Below, piece by piece: positions 45,419 to 55,697 of a DNA stretch of 64,000 nt. The stretch's first letter is position 1; every line of letters starts with the position of its first letter. The notes beneath the pieces were generated by a model, which was not told where the DNA came from, did no database searches, and saw nothing but the letters and a program-made list of their open reading frames with translations. The translations under genes and the position numbers were made by a program. Source of the DNA: Luidia sarsii (lineage: Eukaryota > Echinodermata > Asteroidea > Paxillosida > Luidiidae); contig OX465102.1 in the NCBI GenBank assembly GCA_949987565.1, forward strand, positions 20,727,699 through 20,791,698. The letters are read 5' to 3'.

Positions 45419-45681
45419 AGCCTTTAACCCCAAAATTGATGCTGTGTTTACAAGTGAAATATGTCCTCGGAATACGCTTGTTTCAGGCAAGCCAAATGAG
45501 ACGTGAATGATGACGCCATTTAGTCGTCCGCCGGTATCGTGTGAGACACCGTCATGCAGCTCTGTTGTTTGCATCGTGACGGCGTCATCACATACCGGCT
45601 CCGTGACCAAACAGCGGCATATCCTGTTGGTTCTAATTTTGTTAAATGGTTTAATGCTCTTAGAAGTTCTAAAAAAAAATC

Positions 45682-45756
45682 TAAACTGCTCACTGACTAA
45701 CAAGTTAGAGGGCCCGACGTTTAAATCCTAGTAGGACCTTTCTCAAAGGCTTTTAG
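45682..45756 (-). mobile_element. Family B single arm with mutated ribozyme core
   Basis: The tail fragment AAACTGCTCACTGACTAA is followed by GGGCCCGACGTTTAAATCCT and AGGACCTTTCTCAAAGGC. On the minus strand the motif keeps TTGAGAA and helix II, but the essential GAAA has become TAAA, so cleavage is not expected. Confidence 0.65.
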
Positions 45757-46079
45757 AAATCGTTTTTTTGTAATTCAAATAACGATAACCTTGCTTTTGC
45801 GAACGCTGTGTAGCCAATTCACTATATGATAGCCGGTAGCCAACGGACTACTTAAAAACCCCACATCGGGTCGGATTCGAATAGCCAGTGATAATCCAAT
45901 TATGGCTAAGAACAGATATAAATCCCTGCTACCTAAGTGAGAACATTAATGTTAATGGTTGTATACTGAATTTCCTGTTTGATTTAATTTTACATCGATT
46001 ATCTGCAATAAAATTACGCAGTGCCCCAATGGAAACTATAAGTCAACTGTTTGAGCATATCCTCGGTAAAAATACAAAA
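45757..46079. other. No gene recognised
   Basis: AT-rich, short frames, no repeat family. Confidence 0.3.
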
Positions 46080-46689
46080 TAAATGAGAACAAAAATGTCC
46101 CACGATTAACGGCTGGGCAAGACACGTCACGCTTACCTCTGAAACTGCATTTGTAAAACAATATGAGAACATTAATACTAAGGAAACATTTAGGATACTC
46201 AATGATAGCGCAAATCTCCTTTTCTTACTCATAAATATAAAATGTAACGGAGCATTATATACCATTGTTTCTCCTTTTTTTCCGATTCTTCCGACACATA
46301 ATAATTATTACATACCTAGTCCGTTTCTAATTGCCAACTTCTTTGAGATTGACCCAGTCACGTGTCTGTTGTCCGTCAGAGTCGTCGTCGTTTTGTCGTT
46401 TGTCGCATCGAGTCGTCGTACGAGCGTCACCAATGTCGTCGTGTTTGGTCGCCTCCCGCGCACCTGTTAGAACTCGCCTGCATTGATTCGCTCCCAAAAT
46501 ATATATAATATCGGTTGGTGAATATCTCGCGGTCAGCACGAGTCAGTCGGTTTTCGGTTTGGTTGGTAGCCACGCTGCTTCGCGAGGGAGAAGGTGGCAG
46601 TCTCATGAGGTGGAGTTTGTTTTGCTGGGAGGCGCAAAAGACCGCGTCTCTTCCTCCTCCTCTCGATTGAAATGGCCGTCTTCTGGATT
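46080..46689 (-). other. 3' flank of the receptor gene
   Basis: This stretch lies downstream of the receptor stop codon on the minus strand and would contain its 3' UTR. It is GC-rich just after the stop and becomes ordinary AT-rich sequence by about 46500. TCG-rich triplets occur at 46378-46440. I found no clear AATAAA on the minus strand, so the transcript end is unknown. No other gene is visible. Confidence 0.3.
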
Positions 46690-47934
46690 TCAGTGGCACT
46701 GCGAGTGCTGGCTGTCCTTCTTGGCCTTGAAGTCCTGGCTCTCGCCGCGTAGATGGGTGAGCTGGACGGTGGACGGCGACTTGGTCTCGTGGCGCCGGTC
46801 CTGAAGCTTCCTGCTGAAGGCCCGCACGAAGGCCTGCCGGTACCTGGGGTTGGTCACGTTGTAGATGACCGGGTTGATGGCCGAGTTGAGGTACATCATG
46901 ACCCGGCAGAACTGCTGCCAGGTGCGGTTGCTGGACGTGTCGCCGAGGAGCCCCTCCCGCTTGACCATGGCCCAGAGGGAGGTCAGCTCGAAGGGTGCCA
47001 GGCAGAGGAAGAACAGGGTCCCGTTGGCGATCAGCATCCGGCTGACCCGGTCGCGCATCTCCGCCTTGCGCTCGCGCGAGTTCTGGCGCGTGGTCTTGGC
47101 CACGCGGTCGTTGAGGGCGCGGAAGATGTTGACGTAGATGACGATGTTGCCGGTCATGGCGGCCAGGAAGGGCAGCGCCTGCAGGCCGTCGGTGACGTAG
47201 GCCACCCAGTGCAGGTTGGCCACCGGCCGGCACATCTCCACGTGGGGCGGGTTGACCAGGAAGTCGATCAGCAGGTCGCCGCTGAGCGAGTGCAGGTCGT
47301 CCGTGTAGATGTAGTTGGTCCGGGCCAGGGTGGACTTGGCCGGCATCAGGAGCAAGGCCACCAGGCAGCAGGTTAACCAGGCGGCGCTGATCAGCCGCAG
47401 CGCCCGCTGCTTGCTGTTCAGCTTGTAGTCGTGCGGCCGGCAGACGGCGTAGAAGCGGCCCACCGACACCAGCGTGACCAGCGTGATGGAGGTGAAGTAG
47501 CACCAGCCCTTGATGAAGGAGATGAGCAGGCAGCCGGCCACCCCCTTGGCCGCCTCGTTGTACACCTCGGGGCTGCTGGCGAACAGGCTGATCTTCTCGC
47601 CGATGGCCACGCACAGGAAGATGATGTCGGCCGCCGCCAGGTTGATCAGGTAGAAGTTGACCACGGTGCGCATCCAGCGCACCCGGAACACGACGAAGAG
47701 GAAGGCGAAGTTGCCCGCCAGTCCGATGGCCAGCATCAGCGGCATGATGCGCGATATCAGGATCACCTCGGACGGGTGGTAGTAGACCACGCTCCGGGGC
47801 AGCCAGTCCTGGTACTCCGGGAACCCGTCGGGGAAGGTGAAGTAGTTGGAGTAGTTCTGGTCGTCCCAGCTCCCGCTCTCGTTCTGCATCCCTGGCACGT
47901 ATCCCGCCGACCCGCTGGAGGGAGACTCCTCCAT
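46690..47934 (-). CDS. Rhodopsin-family (class A) peptide-type G-protein-coupled receptor, single exon
   Basis: This 414-residue receptor is a plasma-membrane protein that would couple an extracellular ligand, probably a neuropeptide, to G proteins. The sequence shows seven hydrophobic segments, GN in TM1 (N75), LAAAD in TM2 (D103), a cysteine 25 residues before the TM3 arginine (C135) paired with C235 in loop 2, CLAP in TM6 (P314) and NPVIY in TM7 (354-358). N-glycosylation sequons lie at N18, N28 and N336. The TM7 stretch YLNSAINPVIYN and the MRT-NFYL start of TM2 resemble thyrotropin-releasing-hormone/neuromedin-U-type receptors; the ligand is not known. The usual E/DRY of TM3 is GRF (159-161). 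I chose the ATG at 47934 because it is the first in-frame Met after a stop at 48019-48021 and has A at -3 and G at +4. No intron interrupts the frame. The gene is far more GC-rich than its surroundings, and no clear AATAAA was found downstream. Confidence 0.93.
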   Translation of the reverse strand: MEESPSSGSAGYVPGMQNESGSWDDQNYSNYFTFPDGFPEYQDWLPRSVVYYHPSEVILISRIMPLMLAIGLAGNFAFLFVVFRVRWMRTVVNFYLINLAAADIIFLCVAIGEKISLFASSPEVYNEAAKGVAGCLLISFIKGWCYFTSITLVTLVSVGRFYAVCRPHDYKLNSKQRALRLISAAWLTCCLVALLLMPAKSTLARTNYIYTDDLHSLSGDLLIDFLVNPPHVEMCRPVANLHWVAYVTDGLQALPFLAAMTGNIVIYVNIFRALNDRVAKTTRQNSRERKAEMRDRVSRMLIANGTLFFLCLAPFELTSLWAMVKREGLLGDTSSNRTWQQFCRVMMYLNSAINPVIYNVTNPRYRQAFVRAFSRKLQDRRHETKSPSTVQLTHLRGESQDFKAKKDSQHSQCH

Positions 47935-48551
47935 CTTCTCGCCGAGAAAGTTGTTCGAAAACAAAATAATTTGAACGGCTATACTGAGGTCCACTGCGGG
48001 GAAGTGATTTTTTTTTTTTTACACGCGACCGTCGCTCACAGGGTATGGTTTACATAGCTTGAAAGCTATCGAGCCGGGAAGATCGGCTTGTCCGATGACT
48101 CGGGCGGTGTCAGCCGGTGCACGTCGGCGGCTTTTCCAAGTCGTCGGGCTGTCGTGTGAGCCCACCGGGCGACTTCGCGACGACCGGCGACGCCTTGCGG
48201 AACGGTGCGGTGCGGGCGATCAGCCGTCCATCGTCCCGAGGCCTGCCCGCTGTGTGCGGCCGACAGTGTCCCCCAGTACGGCAGCTAGAACGTTCGCCAG
48301 CGGACGACCGCGCACAGAGGAGCACGAGTCTCGACGCGCACCAGGCAAGCAGTGTCGGCCTCCAACGCGTCTAGCCGAACTGTCGACCAGCACTGCCCCC
48401 CTGCGCGGTTTTATTGCGTGCGCCGAGCCGCTGACTGCTCCGAGGGCCCGCCCACAAACACCGGCCAGAACCAACAGGAAGATGATCACCGCTCACTCGG
48501 CTGAATTATGCGATTTAATAATATCCCTTTAACGTCAGAGTGCCGTGGATG
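47935..48551 (-). promoter_or_regulatory. GC/CpG-rich 5' flank of the receptor gene (5' UTR and probable promoter region)
   Basis: The receptor's GC-rich composition continues upstream of its ATG to about 48450 and then drops sharply. A run of 12 or more T on the plus strand (A on the gene strand) lies at 48008-48020, followed by the in-frame stop that fixes the start codon. CG dinucleotides are dense, as in a CpG-island promoter. I see no TATA box. The transcription start cannot be placed from sequence alone, and an upstream non-coding exon is possible. The open frames here look like by-products of the composition. Confidence 0.4.
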
Positions 48552-49145
48552 CGGAGAGAGAGAGGGGGAGAGAGAGGGAGAGAGAGAGAGGGAGAGAGAG
48601 AGAGAGAGGGGGGAGAGAGAGAGGGAGAGAGAGAGAGAGAGAGGAGGGGAGAGGGGAGAGAAAGAGAGAGGAGAGGGAGAGAAAGAGAGAGAGAGGAGAG
48701 GGGAGAGAGAGAGAGGAGAGGGGAGATTGAGAGAGAGGAGATGAATGAGAGAGAGGGGGAGGGGAGAGAAAGAGATGGAAAGAGGGAGAGGGGAGAGAGA
48801 GAAAGAGAGAGGGGAGAGGTAGAGAGAGGGAAAGAGAGAGAGAAAGGGGGAGGGAGAGAAAGGGGGAGGGAGAGAGAGAGGGGGGAGAGAGAGAGGAAGA
48901 GGGGGAGATAGGGTGAGTGGGAGAGTGAGGGGAGAGATAGAAGGGGGAGTGAGAGAGATAGGGAGAGATAGAAGGGGGAATGAGAGAGAGATAGGGAGAG
49001 AGGGGGTGGGGTGAGAGAGAGCAAGAGAAAGAGAGAGCGAGGTGAAGAGGGGGAGAGGGGAGAGGGGAGAACGAACGAGAGGGGAGACGAGAAAGGAATA
49101 TATAAAAAGAGCGGAGAGACGAGGCGCAGAGAGAGAAAGAGAGGA
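48552..49145. repeat. Purine-rich (GA)n low-complexity tract
   Basis: Nearly every plus-strand base is A or G for about 590 bp (GAGA, GGGGAGA and AAGAGA units). It lies directly upstream of the receptor's 5' flank. Long Arg/Glu or Ser/Leu frames are artefacts. Confidence 0.95.
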
Positions 49146-49334
49146 GTGAGGGGTTGTCGACACGCTGTCTTTATTGTTCCTATCAGGTTGTGTGAGGCTC
49201 GCACCGGAAGGAGGTAATTAATTGGGCGGATCCTCTTTGGTCTTCACCTTGGAAGGCGGCTGAACCCCTAGTCACAAGGGAGGCCCGACCCATCAGGATC
49301 CGTGGTCGACCGTTCACGCCTCCGGCTGTAATGG

Positions 49335-49740
49335 GAAGAGGGTAGGTGGGAGGAGGGGGTGCAGGGAAGTTGAAGAGGGAGGCAGGGAGGCAGGGAGGCA
49401 GGGAGACAGGCAGGCAGGCAGGGAGGCAAGCAGATAGCGAGGAAGGGAGGCAGGGAGGCAGGGATGGAGGGAGGCAGGGATGGAGGGAGGCAGGGAGGTA
49501 GGGAGGGAGGGATGGAGGGAGGTAGGGAGGGGGGAGGCAGGGAGGTAGGGAGACAGGAAGGCAGGGAGGCAGGGAGGCAGGGATGCAGCGAGGCAGGGAG
49601 GCAAACAGGGAGGCAGGGAGGCAGGGAGGCAGGGAGGGAGGGGAGGTAGGGAGGAAGGTAGGGAGGGAGGAAGGCAGGCAGGGAGGCAGGAGGGAGGAAG
49701 GAAGGCAGGGAGGCAGGGAGGCAGGAGGCAGGGAGGCAGG

Positions 49741-49781
<41 letters not shown>

Positions 49782-49965
49782 AGGCAGGAAGGCAGGCAGG
49801 GAGGCAGGAGGGAGGAAGGCAGGCAGGGAGGCAGGGAGGCAGGAGGCAGGGAGCAGGAGGCAGGGAGGCAGGGAGGCAGGGAGGCAGGAGGGAGGCAGGG
49901 AGGCAGGGAGGCAGGGAGGCAGGGAGGCAGGAAGGATAGTGGGAGGAGAGAAGGAGGGAAGGAGG
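49335..49965. repeat. Purine-rich GGCAGGGA/GGAG repeat tract
   Basis: GGAGGCAG and GGCAGGCA units repeat for about 630 bp with short GGAGGAAG patches. The Pro/Cys/Leu- and Gly/Arg-rich frames are artefacts. Confidence 0.95.
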
Positions 49966-50514
49966 GAGGGGCATCGCAACACGGTTAAGCATGCCAGTGA
50001 TGGAGCCACCGATGATAGACACTAGCGTTTTATCGAGTGGGCGTGGCCATCGGTCACAGCTCCGCTGCGTTGATGCTTATTGGTCGTTCCTCGGAATCGC
50101 TGGGGGTCGCGTGTGACGTATACATCAGTGCGTGCCAAATGTGTGGCCGTGTTGTTTTTTTCCCTTCGTATCTCTCCGTGCACAACCCGTGCTATTAAAT
50201 AGCTTGCTGGCAACGCCTCACCTTCACGTGTTTGTATCCGGACAGGCGCCCGTAGGTTTTCAACAGCCACGTTCTCTCGCTCGCTTCCTATATATAAATG
50301 ATGAATTTTGAACACATGTTTGTGCGAGTCTGGAGAGGACACGCCTCTCATTCCTGGGAAGAAATGTGCAGCAAACATCAAAGTCTATGCGTTTTCATCC
50401 ATGACTCTAAGCTTTCCGCAGCGGGGGGTTGGGGGTTGTTTACGAAGAAATGGCATGCTTATCTGAAAAGAGATACTTTACATGACGGTACTGGAAATGG
50501 ATGAAATCATTTAT
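49966..50514. other. No gene recognised
   Basis: A 119-codon minus-strand open frame at 50022-50381 has no domain I recognise. Confidence 0.3.
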
Positions 50515-50680
50515 TTGCAAGTGGAAACTATTGCGCTGACATCATGTAACGCATCTTTTCTGAGGAGTGTGTGGATCTGAAGGGAGTAACACACTCCATC
50601 TCAGAGGAGATGCGTTACATGGTGTCACCGCAAATCTTCCACTAGGTACTTCCTCCATACGAACCTTCAAACCTTATCTT
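50515..50680 (+). mobile_element. Family A hairpin element, core-deleted copy
   Basis: The arms pair through GATGCGTTACATG (GACATCATGTAACGCATCTT on the left, AGATGCGTTACATGGTGTCA on the right). The family tail (CTTCCTCCATACGAACCTTC) lies to the right. The ribozyme-bearing centre is gone, replaced by GAAGGGAGTAACACACTCC. Confidence 0.72.
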
Positions 50681-51364
50681 AGTATGCTCTCTATAGTACA
50701 TGTATTTGGTTATTAGTGTGGTTTTTTTAGTACGATTGGATTACTTCGTTATAAATGAACATTAAAATTAACAGATATATTAACATGTTTTATCATCAAA
50801 TGCTTCCCTGATAAGCGGTCCCGATTCTAACAGGTGATTTTTACCCGAAAGACCCCCAAAAAGGAAAAAAAGTCCAGACTGTGCGTAAATAGCGAAGACT
50901 ACAGGGCTGGTAGCATTGTGGCGCCGTGACCGGGCTTACCGTGTTGCCGGGGGGGGGGCACCCCGTGATTCACGGCCTCTCGCCCCGATAAATCTCTGCC
51001 CGTGTGAGCTGCGCCAACCGTGCCGTCGTCCAATAAGAGATGGGCCATCTCTCTGGCTGATATCTAGATGCAATCACGGTATACGCGCCCGTTGGGCGGG
51101 CCAGGTCGCGTAGACCACAGCCTCCGACTGTCGTCTTTATTGCCGTGGTGTTTTTTTTGTATACCCTTAAGGTGATGTACATTTTTTTTTTTTTTTTTTT
51201 TTGGGGGGGGTAATCACACGAGAAACGGACGAGTTATGATATACCATGTGCTAAAGTGCGCCAATGGTCCACGAGGCATCGTGGTACAAAATGTATCTAT
51301 ATCTCATGTGCAGGCAGTTATGAACTGCAGTAATGGTTGACCGCGGCTGAATAACATCATTTTG
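50681..51364. other. No gene recognised; poly(T)-poly(G) run
   Basis: About 22 T followed by 8 G lie at 51181-51210. Frames at 50916-51182 have no domain. Confidence 0.35.
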
Positions 51365-51495
51365 TTTATAATTGGTTTGCGGTGACACCATGTTTATCAT
51401 CTCTTTTGAGACTGAGTGTGGCTCTGAAAAAAGCCGGTGACAACGTTTCGAGCAGTGTGTACTCTGCTCGTCGTCAGGAGACTGCTGGATTCCAA
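51365..51495 (-). mobile_element. Family A element, single-arm copy
   Basis: GGTTTGCGGTGACACCATGT, ATCTCTTTTGAGACTGAGTG and GGCTCTGAAAAAAGCCGGTG lead to a ribozyme-like core. No inverted second arm is present. Confidence 0.72.
51434..51477 (-). ncRNA. Hammerhead ribozyme motif, family A (best helix II)
   Basis: On the minus strand: CTGACGA (51477-51471) matches CUGANGA, with an extra C at 51470. Helix II is a perfect six pairs (GAGCAG/CTGCTC). GAAA and the ACGT helix III follow, with U at the cleavage position. Helix I is poor here, with only one pair next to the core, so this copy may be inactive in cis. Confidence 0.58.
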
Positions 51496-52505
51496 CTATC
51501 ATCAAGGGTTTTGTATGGCTTGGAGGAGCGGTGAAGCGTGGAGGATCCTTCCCGCCAAAAGTTGTGGTCGTGACCGTTGAAGTGTGGAGGATCTGTGATT
51601 TTGTTTATATTTTACCTTTGCTGGGCATATAACTGCACTGCCTCGTACGTAATTGGTGTCGCTGCCCTCAACTTTTGAAGGGCCCGGATCGTGCTCATGG
51701 GTAACATATAACCGTGGCTTTGTGATGGTACTCGGGTATATAATGTTCCCAACTGTGAATGCAGCATGTTCACGACATTCACACCTTTAGGGCGTTCAGC
51801 AGGTAGTCTTTTTTTTTAAGAAGCCACTTCACTCTTTATTTTTGCAATCTATTACTCTTCTCCCGCCTTTCTCCTCTCCTTTCCGCTGCCTCTATGTCGC
51901 TATCTCCCTCTCCCCTATCTCTCCCTCCCTATATCTCTCATTCCCCCTCTCCTCTCTCTTTACTTTCTCTCTGAAATAACCCTATTTTATACAAATAGCT
52001 TTACACTATAGGGCTCTATCACCAACCAGAGTTTAAAGACTTTGTTCCGAAGCTTAGATGAACCCCAGATTATGTCTTCGTTCTACCCTTTCACCGCATG
52101 CTGCTGGTGGTACTGTCGTCTGGCCATTCCAAGCAAAGCCTCGACGGACTATATATACCAGTGCGTCAAACTAAGGTACAATGTCTGCGTTCATTCCTGA
52201 AGGAGGAGAATCTTGATCCGACACGAGAAGCTGCAGTACAGGCCCAGCAATGAGAATGAACTAAAGAGGATCATCGTGTCGTCAATTTTCATTACTGAGA
52301 ACTAAGAGCCATACACTATGCCAACGATTATAATGTCGTTCGCTGATACATTGTACAATGCGGAATTAACACTTGACCTATAAAATGGCGTAAAGAGACA
52401 TCTACCCCGAATGTTTTTTTTCGAGTAAATGGCGTCGAATGTCAAAATTGTTGCTAACATTTTCTGAAAGCGTAGGCCTACGTCATCATCTGTCCGAAGA
52501 AATTC
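51496..52505. other. No gene recognised; short pyrimidine tract near 51890-51975
   Basis: CTCTCCC-type sequence occupies 51890-51975; the remainder is mixed with short frames. A TAGGCCTA octamer lies at 52473. Confidence 0.35.
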
Positions 52506-52675
52506 TTGAACAAAATTGGAAAATCGGGGAATTTTTAAAGGTCAACTGAATTGAAAAAAAAACAACCTAGAGAATCCTGAAAACCTAGAGATTTTTTGAA
52601 CAAAATTGAAAAAATCGGGGATTTTTTAAAGGTCAACTGAATTGAAAAAAACCCCTAAAGAATCCTGATTAATTT
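52506..52675. repeat. Tandem duplication of about 90 bp
   Basis: GAACAAAATTG-AAAATCGGGG and AAAGGTCAACTGAATTGAAA recur about 90 bp apart, each followed by AGAATCCTGA. It is a recent two-copy tandem duplication in AT-rich sequence. Confidence 0.75.
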
Positions 52676-54335
52676 TGATATAATAAATTACGTTCATTGG
52701 TTCATTATAATGGCTGTATAGTCATTGAGGGCGCTGTTCTTTACGTCACGGGGTGACGATATACACTAAACTTTGATAAAACAAGAACCACGACAAAAAT
52801 TGTCTAGCTCCTCCGCCATGAGTTTCCCTCAAGCCGTGCGACACGACTGGCTTTGTTGTGCACTATACGACATCACGCGCGCTGTGTGGTCAAGAGCTCT
52901 TTCTGACATGATCGAGCTGGCGTCTGTAGATTGATTCACATCTTACGATTGGGACTATCACCTGTTCCAAATCCAGCAGCCTGCGTCTCGATTTTGGTCT
53001 CAACAGGCAAGAGGCCAGATCGAAATTGGACAAAAGAATACGGCTAGTTTTTCTTTTAAATGAGGACGATTGAACGAGAGTTTGGGACCGAAAATCCACA
53101 AAGTGCCAGAAGGCCTATGACGAAACTAACAACTCTCCGCTACTATAAGATCGTCCGGACGATAGATGGATATGGACGGCTTAGCCCTTTTCAGACGACG
53201 CTGAAAAAAAAACCTCGCAAGGCTTGAGAGAGAATTTGGCGTATAGCATGGGACGTCGTACAATAAACAGTTCCTCCCTTCACACGATCGACTGTCCCGT
53301 GAGAAACCCTCCGCTAGCGGAAGATTTGGCGGAGGTCCAGACCTACGACTATATCTCTCAATGGACGTCTGTCACTCTCAAGCATCGGTCACCTTTCACA
53401 CGATGGGACTTTTGTAAGATTTCTCATGCATGAGACATGTTCTCAAGCCTTGTGATTTTTTTTCCAGCGTTGTCTAAACAAAAAAAGAAGGCCTTCCTGA
53501 ACAACAAATCCCAACTGATGTTTATTGCGCCGGTTTAAATCCGGCTTTCTAAGAAGAGGGAGGCAATTTTAACCGATCCCCCAATTCCGCCAGATTCGTC
53601 AGCTGCCATAAAAATGTGAGCACGACATCAGTCAGTGGCGTTGAGCAGGATGGAACGAGCCGAACGCGCCGTGTATGTATAATTATACCAGCGGCGTGAC
53701 TCGGATCGCGAACCACTCGCGAGCCGCCTTTAAATTGCACGCGCCTTCCGATCCCCCGCGATGTGTGCCGGTCAGACGGAGACCGAATGTCAGGGCGCGA
53801 CCTGCCAGCACACAGAGCAAAACAAAAATATGTTACAGTGTTATAGTGCGCCCGCCCAAAGGAGAAGCCGCCGCTGGCTGAGAGGACGTTAAGCCTACTT
53901 CTTGCAAACAGGGGCAATGAATGTATAAGGCCGGCAGCTCCAATACTCCCCCTCCCCAACAGTGAGGCGTCACGTCAAATTTCCCCCTAGCCACGTCTAT
54001 TATTCGCCCCCCTCCCCCCCCCCCCCGATTCTTCAATGACAATTATTAACTCCTCAACGCCCGCAATTGCTCTAAAATTCGACCCGATTTCTTTTTCTTT
54101 CACTCTCGCTAATCGTGCGAGGGAAAAAAAAAACCCAAATCAATGCGCCCATCAAATACAAATTTGATAAGCCGAGGAAACTCGAGTGTGTGACCTGCGC
54201 GCGGTAACGCGACGTCGTTGCCCGGACAAAAAAATGTCCCGTCGATTAAGGTGTGTGCGACCCGACTCGCCTTTAGGTTCTACCCATGGTATTTGTGTGT
54301 GAAGCGTGCCTCGAGAGTGTCGAGATGAGAAGGAT
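52676..54335. other. No gene recognised
   Basis: The 136-codon minus-strand frame at 53549-53959 has no domain. C- and A-rich homopolymers lie at 54010-54026 and 54125-54134. No repeat family is visible. Confidence 0.3.
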
Positions 54336-54339
54336 GACG

Positions 54340-54432
54340 AGGGGCGGGGAGGCAGGGAGGCAGGGTGGCCGGGTTGCAGGGAGGCAGGCAGGGAGGCAGG
54401 CAGGGAGGCAGGCAGGCAGGCAGACAGACAGA
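54340..54432. repeat. GGCAGGGA repeat
   Basis: GGAGGCAG and GGCAGGCAG units, the same motif as 49335-49965, for about 90 bp. Confidence 0.85.
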
Positions 54433-54469
54433 CTTTCTCGCCATAGCATCGTTCTGATGTCGCTCTGCA

Positions 54470-54760
54470 TCTCTCTCCACCTCCTCTCTCCCTGACCTCT
54501 TTATTTCCCTCTCTCTCTCCCCCTCCATCCCTCTCTTTCCCCCTCTCTCTCTATCTCTCCCTCCATCTCTCTCTCTCCTTCTTTCACTCTTTCTCTCCAT
54601 TAGATCTTCTCGCTCTTCTCTCTCTCCCCCTCTGGAACCTCTTCTCTCTTCTCTCACTCCCATCCTCTCTCCATCTCATCTCTCTCTCACTTTCTCTCTC
54701 TCCCTCTCCATCTCTTCTCTCTCCTCTCTCTCCCTCTCCTCTCTCTCTATGACAATCTCT
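54470..54760. repeat. Pyrimidine-rich low-complexity tract
   Basis: CTCTCTCC-type sequence for about 290 bp with occasional purines. Confidence 0.9.
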
Positions 54761-55049
54761 CTCAACGTCACCTCATTCCCGTCGCACGTCTGTCTTTCGG
54801 GTATGATAATTGGAATGATAAATGCTGATGTCCGTTCAGATCGGACCACCTCTCGGCCAATATTATGAGTGCAGCAGTGCAGGGACAGATGCGGCCGGCA
54901 TTAAAAGTGCATCTGGCTCGACCCCGCGGCCGTGTAATCGATCCCAATTCCCCTCCCCGCCTGCCTCCCTCTCCCGTTAAGCCATTCACCGAAGTCGGTG
55001 ACCCTCGCCTTCGAATGGACGCGCGCAATGCAACCCGCCGATCTTACTA

Positions 55050-55292
55050 GGCCGTTTTCGAAATGAAGGCTTAGACTCGGGCTATCGGCTTCGGTCATAT
55101 TGACGTTACTCGTCGTAATATCACAGGCATCTAAAGACAAGCGTTGGGCCCCAGTTCCTTGGGGAATACCATGTGCCTATCAAGCCAATAAACCTTCACA
55201 TTTGGAAACAAACCACAGCCAGGATTTGTCAGGTTTTTGTCAGACGAAGACGATGCCTGAGCCCCTGCCTAAGCCTTCATTTCGAAAACGGT
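55050..55292. mobile_element. TIR element family C, complete copy
   Basis: The left end TAGGCCGTTTTCGAAATGAA and right end TTCATTTCGAAAACGG are inverted partners. The interior matches 21197-21440 (ACAAGCGTTGGGCCCCAGTT). Note that GTTTTCGAAA is changed symmetrically in both ends compared with GTTTACGAAA at 21197, so the ends vary together. Confidence 0.8.
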
Positions 55293-55540
55293 CTTAAAAG
55301 TCCGGCGAGTAACCATTGTGCTCTCCTCGGGAAAGTCAACATGAAACGAATAGTCTGCGGAATACTACAGTGCAATTTCACACACGGTAAATTTGTTGGG
55401 CAGTCTCTATACCCATCATTCTAACCGATGCTGGTCAGTATACCTATCCACTGGTAATTCCATTGGTCAAAAACGGTCCAAATGTGGAATTGGTTCTGGC
55501 AAAATCAATCATAAACTCCTATTATTTCTACAGTAATATG
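55293..55540. other. No gene recognised
   Basis: Ordinary sequence between the family C and family B elements. Confidence 0.3.
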
Positions 55541-55697
55541 CAAACAAATTGCAAACTGCTTGCTGACTAAAATGACCAAAAAGGGCATGTCAAACATTAG
55601 GGTGACCTGACGTTTCGATCCTAGCAGGGCCTTTCTCAACAGCTGATTACAAAGGTCCTGCTATATAGGATCGAAACGTCAGGCCTTCCAAATCTTT
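55541..55697 (-). mobile_element. Family B hairpin retroposon
   Basis: The inverted tail (CAAATTGCAAACTGCTTGCT) lies at the left and two arms with GACGTTTCGATCCTAGCAGG at the right. TCCTATTATTTCT at the left flank and TCCTATTTATTTTCT at the right may be a worn target duplication. The right arm shares the extra TATA in its loop with the copy at 23606. Confidence 0.75.
55605..55643 (-). ncRNA. Hammerhead-like ribozyme motif, family B (left arm)
   Basis: The core TTGAGAA plus extra A, helix II GGCCC/GGATC with loop TGCTA, and GAAACGTC are present. Helix I (AGCTG with AGGTC) pairs poorly. The right arm of this locus has lost the core (CTGATTACAAAGG). Confidence 0.42.

Noticed and set aside
46427..47614. 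A 395-codon minus-strand frame overlapping the receptor
   Set aside because: It is the shifted frame of the GC-rich receptor gene, Arg/Gly/Pro/Gln-rich without a domain. The receptor frame carries all seven transmembrane motifs.
47935..47994. Extension of the receptor by 20 residues to a GTG at 47994
   Set aside because: GTG is not a normal eukaryotic start. The ATG at 47934 is the first Met after an in-frame stop and has a good start context.
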